Of a stretch of DNA of 16,855 nucleotides, positions 7,601-13,637 are shown in pieces. A program made the translations under genes and the position numbers. The notes under the pieces were generated by a model. It was not told the origin of the DNA. It searched no databases and saw nothing but the letters and a program-made list of their open reading frames with translations. Numbering within the stretch: the stretch's first letter is position 1; each line of letters starts with the position of its first letter. Source of the stretch: JBFLVN01 sp040758475 (lineage in GTDB: Bacteria > JAGRBM01); NCBI GenBank assembly GCA_040758475.1, contig JBFLVN010000049.1:1-16855 (forward strand), given 5' to 3'.

Positions 7601-7981
7601 ATCGCTCGCGGGCTCCGGAGGCGGCGGGGGAGCCGCCGCGGGAGGAGCCGAAGGGGCTTCCGCCGCGTCGAAATTGAATGGGTCGTCGCCGCCGGCCGCG
7701 GGAGGAGGGGCCGCTGGGGCGGCCGGTTTGCCGCCTCCCTTTCCGATCTGATCGAAATTGATATCGCTAAAAGGGTCTCCCGCGGCGGGAGATTCGGCGG
7801 GAGGCGATTCGGGGGGCGCCTCGGAGGCGGCTCCGGCGGGGGGCTCCACCGTCCCGTCGGGGTGGACGACGATGACCTTCTGGCAGCTCGGGCACTTGAC
7901 GCCGAACTTCTTGGTCTTGCCCTTGATCTTGGCGTCGTCGAGCTGGTACTTCGAGCCACAAGCGCTGCACGTGATTTTCAT
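4640..7981 (-). CDS. Zinc-ribbon/GYF-like/single-TM protein with long extracytoplasmic TPR array
   Basis: The 1113-residue protein begins with an MJ0042-type zinc ribbon (Cys5, Cys8, Cys30, Cys33). A low-complexity Pro/Ala/Gly region (45-243) follows, carrying five DPF motifs (69, 100, 127, 146, 173) and two copies of GNVDL (151, 201). A GYF_2-like domain comes next (244-292: SYRLKN, GQVAGPF, DGPWLSV). The transmembrane helix (345-369) follows KAKKRPTPK, predicting N-in topology. About 20 tandem TPR-like helix pairs fill 395-1095, with the classic spacing of A, G, Y and P (for example FKTERYAEALQEYQKSITADSKYMPAHL). Cysteines cluster only near the C-terminus (ICQDF, FNICRIY, PKCEAA, NACGAW and DTQCQ), so extracytoplasmic disulfides are possible. 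The ATG at 7981 has a weak AAGG-type site upstream. It is the first gene of the pair with the 702-residue paralogue. Architecture resembles myxobacterial GltI/GltJ-type envelope machinery; the function itself is not established. Confidence 0.88.
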   Translation of the reverse strand: MKITCSACGSKYQLDDAKIKGKTKKFGVKCPSCQKVIVVHPDGTVEPPAGAASEAPPESPPAESPAAGDPFSDINFDQIGKGGGKPAAPAAPPPAAGGDDPFNFDAAEAPSAPPAAAPPPPPEPASDPFDLSAAPPPKAAAPKQDDPFDFGNVDLSSQGSAPPAAPSAPASSDPFDFGVQESSGGGGGGGGAAAAGGGDYGNVDLGGGEDTSGLDDLDKMDKEIEKEAASGGGNVFGEGAGAGSYRLKNARGQVAGPFTVDAIREFSIQGKFTGQEEISRNDGPWLSVSVLTELPDLKTVNLDSYLSQASAAAAPEMDGSIGFSEEEMSMGTGMAKAKKRPTPKWVMPAVAGLIVLLLGGAGGWYWWAYIREIPIGELTDAKITELVQTNRTPTDSRAALSEQAYTEADAILDRYAVEEFPQAEAALLTSIQKNPTNHKALARLAWLSVEWADVLGAKERLARANALSGLAKQYDAGLPESAIAAARLTLASGKVEEAVKQAEQAAAAHPRVVDAKTLLARALIAKGDYAGADKALEEALAIEAEDQLALLTFALSKERQRLFDDAAARYEQAIASRPGNLWPKFQKARLRYVRKDYTGAQETMAEVTASPALAKVSDLNVTVRVLESAIVLALGQSKEALDILSQAERAAPGRADVTTAKGDILFKTERYAEALQEYQKSITADSKYMPAHLKLGKTKFYLGDNEQAEKSLRDALKIDPESTEASLLLGQTLVRLKKFDEAQKAFDEVVAREPNNAVAYAEMGRMLAAKDEKDAAAAMFQKAVELDPTNASVFLTMGEILRDLGRTEEALSHAQKAAELAPESVEAKVLLGRLYYVQKRYADSVAQLSGALEASPRNVSLLIDLAKARRAERDFAAARKDLEAVKEIQASNAEGRYLLGRTLFDLGDAPAAEGDLSRAVAIDDKVPEYFFWFGRVLHAQSKYRDAQLQFEKAIKLDEKYVDAHYWLGLTYAVQGSMGKAKIEFEQTVDIAPRHVDAMVELGTICQDFEKDSERALRLFNDVIRIDRRNARAPFNICRIYQDQRKPDLAAPKCEAAIKIDPTLCEAHVELGYAYAALNKTKNACGAWRKALKCTKLEDIRRQDVQDQIDTQCQ

Positions 7982-8041
7982 GAACGAAGGCCTTTTCGGA
8001 ACCCCGCAGCCAGCCAGGGATTTCTCAAGGAAAACGGGGGT

Positions 8042-8071
8042 TTTCTAGCAGTACCCGCAGGAGGGGCGCAA
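8042..8071 (-). promoter_or_regulatory. Possible promoter for the zinc-ribbon/GYF/TPR operon
   Basis: Read on the minus strand, TTGCGC (8071-8066) lies 18 nt from TAGAAA (8047-8042), which carries the extended -10 dinucleotide TG one base before it (8050-8049). Transcription would start near 8035 and give a leader of about 50 nt. The match is moderate, and the operon might instead be read from genes further upstream on the same strand. Confidence 0.3.
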
Positions 8072-8093
8072 GGCGCCGCCCGCCCGGTTCCCT

Positions 8094-8621
8094 TCAGTTT
8101 TCGGGCAAAGCAAGCCAGTACGCATCGACCGAAAAATTCCGGTCCTGGTCCACCTGCCAGACCTCGGCGCGCCTGCCCTCTCCGAGCCGCCGCACGGCGA
8201 GAAGCCGGTAGCGCCCCCCCAGGATGTCGTACTCCGGCAGAGGCGCCCGTTCATCGGCGAACTGGAGCCCGTCTTCAAAACGCATGGCCGACCGGGGACC
8301 GTGGGCCTGGAAGCGCTCCTCGCTCGCGGAGAGGTAGTAGGAGTACTCCGCCATCGAAGGCGAACGGCGGGCCTCTTCGGTAGCGAGGCGGAAAGCTTCG
8401 TCCAGGGATTTCCCGAGCCGGCGCTGATTGTTGATTTCGTCGCAGAGGAGGAGGACCTGGTTGCGGACCTGGACGTTCCCGGCGGCATTCGGGTCGGCGC
8501 CGCCCATGTCCATCCACAGGCGGCCGAGCACGTAAACCACCGCGGCGGCCGCCCAAAAGAGGGGCCAGCGCCTGCGGGCGGCCTTCGGGGGCGCGGGAGA
8601 AGTGGACGCTTGCGATTCCAT
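8094..8621 (-). CDS. Small single-pass membrane protein of unknown function
   Basis: I do not recognise this family. Started at ATG 8621 it has 175 residues: a short N-terminal tail rich in Ser, Pro and Arg (AARRRWP at 14-20), one hydrophobic helix (19-36) followed by RLWMDMGG, and a soluble domain of about 135 residues. That domain contains a charged helix (DEINNQRRLGKSLDEAFRLA, 61-80), an SYYLSASEERF segment (94-104) and a C-terminal beta-looking part with WQVDQDRNFSVDAYW (155-169). Positive residues before the helix put the large domain outside the cytoplasm. An in-frame GTG at 8663, 7 nt after the upstream synthetase stop, would add 14 residues; neither start has a good Shine-Dalgarno sequence, so coupling to the upstream gene is plausible. 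The overall shape could suit a pilin-like or envelope accessory protein, but nothing specific supports this. It lies between the acyl-CoA synthetase and the zinc-ribbon/GYF/TPR genes on the same strand. Confidence 0.65.
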   Translation of the reverse strand: MESQASTSPAPPKAARRRWPLFWAAAAVVYVLGRLWMDMGGADPNAAGNVQVRNQVLLLCDEINNQRRLGKSLDEAFRLATEEARRSPSMAEYSYYLSASEERFQAHGPRSAMRFEDGLQFADERAPLPEYDILGGRYRLLAVRRLGEGRRAEVWQVDQDRNFSVDAYWLALPEN

Positions 8622-8669
8622 GCTGCGGCCCGGGAGAGTAGCACCCCCGGCGGCCGCAAGCACCGTTGT

Positions 8670-10319
8670 TTAAGCCGTTTCCTGGGCCGTCTTGGACGCC
8701 CAGCGGTAATCGGCCTTGCCCGAGGGGCTCCGGACCATTTCATCCACCCAGACGATTTTCCGGGGGACTTTGTACCCCGCCAGGTGCCCGGCGCAGTGGG
8801 AAGAGAGCTCGTCGAGGGAGGGGCGCTTCCCCTGCCGCCCGACGAGCACGGCCGAGACCTGCTGGCCCCACTTGGGATGGGGCGTTCCCACGACCACCGC
8901 GTCGTAGACGTCGGGGTGGAGCTTCAAGATCTTCTCCACCTCCTCGGGGTAGACCTTCTCCCCGCCCGTGTTGATGCACACGGAGCCGCGCCCCAGGAGC
9001 GTGATGGTCTTGTCGGCTTCGTAGACCGCGTGGTCGCCGGGAACCGAGTAGCGGGTGCCTGCGATGATCGGGAAAGTCTTCCTCGTCTTCTCCGGGTCGT
9101 TCAGGTAGCCGAGCGGGATGTGCCCCCGGCGGGCGAGCCAGCCGCTCTCCGGGTCTCCCGGAGCGAGTTCCCGCGAGAAATCCTGGCTCAAAACCGTGGA
9201 GCCCGCCCCCATCTGGAATTTCCCGGAGACTTTCTGGCCCATCCCGCTCGTGATGACCGCCTGTCCGCCGGACTCGGAAGAGCCCACGGCGTCGCGGATG
9301 ACGAGCCTTGGAAAGTGCTTGAGAAACTCCTCTTTGTAATGGGGCGAGAGGATGGCCCCGCCGCTCCCCAGGGCCATGAAGGCCTTGATGTCGTAGGTTT
9401 TCTTCTTGAGCTGGTCGAGGAGCGGCACCGCGAAGGCGTCACCCACGATCAGCATGGTCGTCACCTTCTCTTTTTCCATCAGCGACCAGATTTCATCCGG
9501 GTCCATCCGTTCCGTGTGATCGGGCAGGAAGATCGTCCCGCCGCCGTGGAGGACCATGTGGGCGTACCAGTGGGCCGCCCCGTGCATGAAGGGCGGCACG
9601 GGAATGGCCCGGGCGAATTTCCCCATGCTTTTCGCCACCGTGATCATCTGCTGGAGCGAAGCGACTTTCTGCCCCGTCTGGAGCGTCCCGCCCATGGCGG
9701 CAAAGAAGATGTCCTCCTGGCGCCAGAGGACGCCCTTGGGCATGCCCGTCGTACCGCCCGTGTAGAGGATATAGAGGTCGTCGGGCGAGGGTTCGCACGC
9801 GGGCTTTTCGTCGGAAACCGATTCGATCGCCTTTTCGTAATCGACGGCCCCCTCCAGAAGCGGTTCCTTGGATTCGTCGGCCACTTGAAGAAGGACTTCA
9901 AGAGAAGGAACGTCTTTGCGGACTTGCCGGAGCGTCGGCGCGAGGCTCGCGTGGTAGATGATCGCCTTGGCCTTGGCGTCGTTGAGGAGGTAGCGGAGTT
10001 CCTCCCCCACGTAGCGGTAGTTCACGTTGAAGTTCGCCGTGCGGGAGAGGTAACTCCCGTACATTCCCTCGATGTACTGGTTGCAGTTGTAAAGATAGAG
10101 GCCGATGTGGTCCTGGCCCGATTCCCAGTTCTCCAGGTCTTTTCTTTCCTTGCGGATTTTTCCAAGCCCCTTGGAGCGCAGGTAGTTGGCGAGGCGCCGC
10201 GAGCGGGAACGGAGCTCTCCGTACGCAAGGCGCCTTCCCCGCCAGACGATGGCCTCCTGGTCCGCAAGGGCCCCGGTGACGGCTTCGAGCGTGTGCGCGA
10301 GCGAAAAGGTATCGGCCAT
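8670..10319 (-). CDS. Acyl-CoA synthetase (AMP-forming; FadD-type, FadD19/FadD3-like)
   Basis: The enzyme activates a carboxylic acid with ATP to an acyl-adenylate and transfers it to CoA. The 549 residues carry the adenylate-forming core motifs: P-loop LYTGGTTGMPKGV (185-197), the A5 region GSSESGG (346-352), the PGD aspartate (Asp429), the hinge region LLGRGSVCINTGGEKVYPEEVE (441-462) and the C-terminal SGKADYRWA (533-541) with the catalytic lysine at 535. IVGDAFAVPLLDQL (291-304) and SSESGG resemble the actinobacterial FadD19/FadD3/FadD17 branch that handles sterol side chains and rings, but the substrate cannot be read from sequence. A charged insertion at about 53-68 (KIRKERKDLENWESGQ) separates two early strands. 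The ATG at 10319 follows AGGGGGGAA. The gene diverges from an enoyl-CoA hydratase across a palindromic operator candidate, so both probably serve one acyl-CoA degradation pathway. Confidence 0.9.
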   Translation of the reverse strand: MADTFSLAHTLEAVTGALADQEAIVWRGRRLAYGELRSRSRRLANYLRSKGLGKIRKERKDLENWESGQDHIGLYLYNCNQYIEGMYGSYLSRTANFNVNYRYVGEELRYLLNDAKAKAIIYHASLAPTLRQVRKDVPSLEVLLQVADESKEPLLEGAVDYEKAIESVSDEKPACEPSPDDLYILYTGGTTGMPKGVLWRQEDIFFAAMGGTLQTGQKVASLQQMITVAKSMGKFARAIPVPPFMHGAAHWYAHMVLHGGGTIFLPDHTERMDPDEIWSLMEKEKVTTMLIVGDAFAVPLLDQLKKKTYDIKAFMALGSGGAILSPHYKEEFLKHFPRLVIRDAVGSSESGGQAVITSGMGQKVSGKFQMGAGSTVLSQDFSRELAPGDPESGWLARRGHIPLGYLNDPEKTRKTFPIIAGTRYSVPGDHAVYEADKTITLLGRGSVCINTGGEKVYPEEVEKILKLHPDVYDAVVVGTPHPKWGQQVSAVLVGRQGKRPSLDELSSHCAGHLAGYKVPRKIVWVDEMVRSPSGKADYRWASKTAQETA

Positions 10320-10361
10320 GGGAATTCCCCCCTATCGAGTAAGCCCCCTTTACCCCAGGTC

Positions 10362-10391
10362 TTTACTTGGGGGGCCAAGGCTCTCTAGAAT
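10362..10391 (+). promoter_or_regulatory. Probable sigma-70-type promoter of the hydratase gene
   Basis: TTTACT (10362-10367) and TAGAAT (10386-10391, five of six matches to TATAAT) are 18 nt apart. Transcription would start near 10398, immediately at the edge of the palindrome at 10401-10416, so a bound protein there would block initiation. Confidence 0.45.
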
Positions 10392-10400
10392 CGCCGCCCG

Positions 10401-10416
10401 TTGACTGGCGAGTCAA
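10401..10416. promoter_or_regulatory. Palindromic operator candidate between divergent synthetase and hydratase genes
   Basis: TTGACTGGCGAGTCAA is a perfect inverted repeat with 6-bp arms and a 4-bp centre. It lies just downstream of the predicted hydratase -10 box and also supplies a TTGACT that could serve as the -35 of the divergent synthetase gene (a weak GATTCT follows 18 nt later on that strand). The size and TGACTnnnnAGTCA form resemble operators of TetR-family repressors of acyl-CoA metabolism; this is inference, and no regulator gene is in the window. Confidence 0.5.
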
Positions 10417-10450
10417 TCTTGCCGGTCCGGGCTCTTCAAAAAAACTTCCG

Positions 10451-10455
10451 GGAGG
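10451..10455 (+). promoter_or_regulatory. Ribosome binding site deciding the hydratase start
   Basis: GGAGG lies 8 nt before ATG 10464. It fixes that ATG as the start rather than the in-frame TTG at 10401, which falls inside the operator palindrome. Confidence 0.75.
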
Positions 10456-10463
10456 AAAACCCC

Positions 10464-11372
10464 ATGCCGATGGACCCGAGCAAAGCCGTAGGCGCCAAAC
10501 TAAAAGAGAGCGAGTTCACCTGGGATGCCGACAAGCTCATTCTCTACGCACTCGGCGTAGGGGTGGGCGTGGGCCAGGACCAGACGGACAAGAAGAAAGT
10601 CCTTCAATACACCTACGAAAACGGTTTGAAGGCCCTGCCCACCTACGGGGTCATCCCCGTGTTCGCGGGCCTGGGCCAGATCATGGGCCTTCCGGGGCTC
10701 TCCTTTAATCCCATGATGCTCCTCCACGGGGAGCAGTACACGGAAATCCTCACCACCCCCTTCCCCATCAAGGGCACGGTGGTGAACGAAGGCGTCGTCA
10801 CCGGCATCTTCGACAAGGGCAAGGACGAAGCGACGGGCAAGGGCAAGGGCGCCGTCGTGACGATCGAGTTCACCTCGAAGGACAAGGCCTCGGGCAAGCC
10901 CCTTCTCAAGAACGTCTTCTCCGCGTTCATCCGCGGCGAAGGCGGCTTCGGGAAGCCCGGCGACCCCAAGGCCCCCGAGCCGGGCAACGACCCTCCGTCC
11001 CGCGCCCCCGATGCGGTGATCGAATACCCCACGCTCACCCATCAGGCGATCATCTACCGCCTCTCGGGCGACAAGAACCCGCTGCACATCGACCCCATGA
11101 TGGCCAAGATGGGCAAGTTCGATAAACCCATCCTCCACGGCCTGTGCACGTTCGGGAATGTGGGCCGCGCCGCCATCGAAGCGTTTGCCGACAACAATCC
11201 CGAGAAGTTTAAGAGCATCAAGGTCCGGTTTGCTTCCCCCGTCTACCCCGGCGAGACGATCGTCGTGAAGATGTGGAAGGAATCGGATACGAAGGTCCTC
11301 TGCGAAGCCTTCGTTAAGGAACGGGACATGCTCAAGGTGATCTCGAATGCGGCCGTTAGCTTCACGGGCTGA
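10464..11372 (+). CDS. MaoC-type double hot-dog enoyl-CoA hydratase (hydratase 2)
   Basis: This enzyme family adds water to trans-2-enoyl-CoA to give (R)-3-hydroxyacyl-CoA, as in the hydratase-2 part of peroxisomal multifunctional enzyme 2 and mycobacterial Hsd4B-type proteins. The 302 residues show the N-terminal half with YALGVGVG (28-35) and the EQYTEI segment (90-95), then the C-terminal hot-dog with the hydratase-2 motif YRLSGDKNPLHIDP (198-211), whose Asp203, Asn205 and His208 form the catalytic set, followed by KPILHGLCTFG (221-231). Length and order match the family. ATG 10464 is chosen for its GGAGG at 10451-10455. The gene diverges from an acyl-CoA synthetase and is followed by a strong terminator, so it forms a one-gene transcription unit under the shared operator. 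Whether the substrate is a fatty acid or a sterol side chain is open. Confidence 0.92.
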   Translation: MPMDPSKAVGAKLKESEFTWDADKLILYALGVGVGVGQDQTDKKKVLQYTYENGLKALPTYGVIPVFAGLGQIMGLPGLSFNPMMLLHGEQYTEILTTPFPIKGTVVNEGVVTGIFDKGKDEATGKGKGAVVTIEFTSKDKASGKPLLKNVFSAFIRGEGGFGKPGDPKAPEPGNDPPSRAPDAVIEYPTLTHQAIIYRLSGDKNPLHIDPMMAKMGKFDKPILHGLCTFGNVGRAAIEAFADNNPEKFKSIKVRFASPVYPGETIVVKMWKESDTKVLCEAFVKERDMLKVISNAAVSFTG

Positions 11373-11401
11373 TCGCCGGCGTTGACGCCGAATCACTGAA
11401 T

Positions 11402-11432
11402 CGGGGCGCGGGAAACCGCGCCCCGGTTTTTT
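11402..11432 (+). terminator. Strong intrinsic terminator after the hydratase gene
   Basis: A perfect 10-bp stem (CGGGGCGCGG at 11402-11411 with CCGCGCCCCG at 11416-11425) is closed by a GAAA tetraloop and followed by G and six T (11427-11432). It separates the hydratase from the SDR gene 34 nt further on. Confidence 0.95.
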
Positions 11433-11466
11433 CCAAGCAATCCGTCCGAAGATAAAAGAGGTTTCC

Positions 11467-12432
11467 ATGTCCGAGCGCTATTTGATCACCGGCGGACTGG
11501 GCCACCTGGGCCAAGCCATCACAGGCCAACTTCTGGAGAAAGGTGAAAAGATACGGCTCTTCGACGTTGCGGCGCCCAAGGGACGCCGGACGGACGTCGA
11601 ATACGTCCAAGGGGACATCACCGACGCCTCGGCCGTGGCCCGGGCGTGCGAAGGCTGCCAGATCGTGATGCATCTGGCGGCCAGGGTCCCCCAAGCCAGG
11701 CTGGCTCCGGAAGCCTTCCGCAAAGTGAACGTGCTCGGCACGAAGAACGCCATGGAGGGAGCGATCCAGGCGGGCGCAAAACGCCTGGTCTTTGCCTCCA
11801 CAATCGAGATTTACGGTCCCCACACAGACCGCCCGGTGCGGGAGGATTCCAAACTGCACTTCGCGGGCGAGTACAGCCGCAATAAGTGGGCGGGCGAGGA
11901 GATGATTCGCGAAGCCGTGGCGGCCAAGCGGATCGAAGCGGTGATGCTCCGGATGCCGCTCATCCTGGGGCCCGGAAAAAGCGAAGAGCGGGGGCACTTG
12001 CTCCTCTTCGCGGCCATCCACCGGAACCTTCCCGTGCCGCTCCCCTCGCCGCCGGACGCCCCTTATTCAGCCGTCGCGGTGGACGACGCCGCGAGTGCCT
12101 TCCTCCTGGCGGCCCATGCCCCAAACGCGAACGGGGAGGCCATGAACATCGCCGCACCCGACACCCCACCGGCCCTCCAGCTTTTCAGGGACTTCACCAA
12201 GGCCGCCGGATCGCGCTCTAGGATTTTCTCTGTGCCCCAGTTCCTCGTCCGCCCGGCCGTGGCCCTCGCCAAGCGGTTCGACATAAAGGGCCTGCCGCCC
12301 GAACTCTTGGATTACGTCTTTACAGGCGGGGCCTATTCGATCGAAAAAGCCCGCAAGGTGATCGGCTACGCGCCCCATTACACGTGCCTGGAAGCGCTCC
12401 TTCGGAGCTACCGGGCCAAGTATCCCTCGTAG
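11467..12432 (+). CDS. NAD(P)-dependent epimerase/dehydratase-type extended SDR
   Basis: The 321-residue protein is an extended short-chain dehydrogenase/reductase. It opens with the Rossmann signature ITGGLGHLGQ (7-16), has an acidic residue after beta-2 (LFDVAA, Asp33) that suggests NAD(H) preference, the GDITD cofactor loop (49-53), the HLAA motif (69-72), the catalytic Ser/Thr in FASTIEIYG (109-117) and the catalytic pair Tyr136/Lys140 in EYSRNK. Such enzymes act on nucleotide sugars or, in the 3-beta-hydroxysteroid dehydrogenase branch, on sterol-like alcohols; the sequence alone does not decide. A hydrophobic C-terminal stretch (256-270) is only weakly membrane-like. The ATG at 11467 follows AAGAGG at 11456-11461. 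It is preceded by a terminator and followed by a radical SAM gene 125 nt downstream in the same direction, which may share its pathway. Confidence 0.88.
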   Translation: MSERYLITGGLGHLGQAITGQLLEKGEKIRLFDVAAPKGRRTDVEYVQGDITDASAVARACEGCQIVMHLAARVPQARLAPEAFRKVNVLGTKNAMEGAIQAGAKRLVFASTIEIYGPHTDRPVREDSKLHFAGEYSRNKWAGEEMIREAVAAKRIEAVMLRMPLILGPGKSEERGHLLLFAAIHRNLPVPLPSPPDAPYSAVAVDDAASAFLLAAHAPNANGEAMNIAAPDTPPALQLFRDFTKAAGSRSRIFSVPQFLVRPAVALAKRFDIKGLPPELLDYVFTGGAYSIEKARKVIGYAPHYTCLEALLRSYRAKYPS

Positions 12433-12465
12433 GAAGGCTATTCCGGGGCCCTTCCGGGGCAGCCC

Positions 12466-12494
12466 TTGACCCGGAGGAGCGTCCCGCCGATGAT
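12466..12494 (+). promoter_or_regulatory. Possible promoter for the radical SAM gene
   Basis: TTGACC (12466-12471) and GATGAT (12489-12494) are separated by 17 nt, in the gap after the SDR gene. The -35 box matches five of six consensus bases and the -10 four of six. Two direct copies of TTCCGGGGC (12441-12449 and 12453-12461) lie just upstream. Confidence 0.35.
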
Positions 12495-12557
12495 GCCCCG
12501 CTACGGCCCGCTATCTTTCGCAAAGGAAAAATCCGTCGCCCGCGGAGAGAGACGCCC

Positions 12558-13598
12558 ATGCGCGAACCCAAGATCGAGCCCCAGGAACCCCTGCCCCCCG
12601 CGCTCCTGCCCCACGCCGAGCGCCCCCCGGCCAAGCAATCCTGGACCCTCTACAGCCTCTTTAAAGGATGGGCTTTCCTCGCCGGAATTCCGGCCGACGC
12701 CTTCGTCTCCATCGACGTGACCAACGAGTGCAACATGCGTTGCACCCATTGTTATTTCTTCGAGCAGGACCATCCGCAGGAACTCACCGACGAGCAACTG
12801 CTCGCGAAGCTCGACGAGATGAAGCGGACCCGGCAGATCGGCTTTCTCAATTGCGCCTGGGTGGGAGGCGAGCCGCTCCTGCGCCGCAACCTCCTCGATA
12901 AGGCGCGCCATTACTTCCGCTGGAACACGATCGTCACCAACGGCACCATCCCGCTTCCCAATTGGGAACGCACCAACTTCTACGTTTCGATCGATGGGCC
13001 CAAGGAAATCCACGAGAAAATCCGCGTCAAGGGCTGCTACGACCGCATCAAAAAGAACATCGCCGAGTCCGGCGTGCCCGTGACGCTCTCCATGGCCATC
13101 AGCCAGTTCAACGCCCACACGCTCGAAAGCCTCGTCGAAGAATGGCGGCAGGTCCCCAACGTGAAGAACTGGACCTTCGACTTTTTCACGCCCATCCGGG
13201 GGCTCAAGCTCGACGCGGAGCAGTGGATGGGCTTCGAAGTCCGCGACGGGCTCGTGGACCGGCTCGTGGCTTTGAAGCGCCGGTACCCCGATTTCATCGC
13301 TACGACGGAAGAAGCCCTCCGGCTCATGAAGAGCGAGCGCTGCAAGAGCGTCACCGATACCTGCATCTTCCGCGAAAAGAGCACGGCCTTCTCCCCGCTT
13401 CTGGAGAAAAAGCCCCAGTGCATGATGGGGGACAAGGCCGATTGCGACCGTTGCGGCTGCGTCGTCCCCTTCTACCTGCACTCCATTTCCCACAAAGCCA
13501 CGGTGGTTTCGGACCTGGCCCGCAACGCGGGGCGCAAGCTGGGGATCGTCAAGGAACCAGCGCGCGTCCAGGCGCAACCGGCGGCCTTCTCAAAGTAA
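12558..13598 (+). CDS. Radical SAM protein with Cys-rich C-terminal region, function unassigned
   Basis: The protein (346 aa) binds a [4Fe-4S] cluster and S-adenosylmethionine through CNMRCTHCYF (Cys58, Cys62, Cys65; CxxxCxxC), with the GGEP motif at 103-106 and barrel strands at TIVTNGT (124-130) and FYVSIDGP (141-148). After the barrel come six cysteines (262, 269, 288, 296, 299 and 301) in CKSVTDTC and QCMMGDKADCDRCGCVVPF, which look like ligands of an auxiliary iron-sulfur cluster, as in SPASM or twitch domains, although the spacing is not a standard SPASM pattern that I recognise. The first 45 residues are Pro-rich and then hydrophobic (LYSLFKGWAFLAG, 31-43), perhaps membrane-associated. 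ATG 12558 has GGAGAG upstream; a longer frame from 12384 would overlap the SDR gene and is not preferred. It is not HpnH by motif layout. Substrate unknown; SDR neighbour suggests lipid or small-molecule modification. Confidence 0.85.
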   Translation: MREPKIEPQEPLPPALLPHAERPPAKQSWTLYSLFKGWAFLAGIPADAFVSIDVTNECNMRCTHCYFFEQDHPQELTDEQLLAKLDEMKRTRQIGFLNCAWVGGEPLLRRNLLDKARHYFRWNTIVTNGTIPLPNWERTNFYVSIDGPKEIHEKIRVKGCYDRIKKNIAESGVPVTLSMAISQFNAHTLESLVEEWRQVPNVKNWTFDFFTPIRGLKLDAEQWMGFEVRDGLVDRLVALKRRYPDFIATTEEALRLMKSERCKSVTDTCIFREKSTAFSPLLEKKPQCMMGDKADCDRCGCVVPFYLHSISHKATVVSDLARNAGRKLGIVKEPARVQAQPAAFSK

Positions 13599-13603
13599 GC
13601 AGT

Positions 13604-13620
13604 GTTCACCTGGGGTGAAC
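13604..13620. promoter_or_regulatory. Inverted repeat, possible regulator site
   Basis: GTTCACC-TGG-GGTGAAC is a perfect inverted repeat with 7-bp arms and a 3-bp centre, 5 nt after the radical SAM stop. There is no T run, so it is unlikely to be a terminator. Its centre lies about 61 bases before the start predicted from the promoter at 13638-13666, a position typical of an activator site. Confidence 0.4.
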
Positions 13621-13637
13621 GCCCGCCGGGAAGCCGC

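Noticed and set aside
8022..8093. Terminator after the small membrane protein gene
   Set aside because: The GAAAAC-CCCC-GTTTTC repeat on the minus strand has only a 6-bp A/T-rich stem and no T tract, and it lies in the leader of the next gene.
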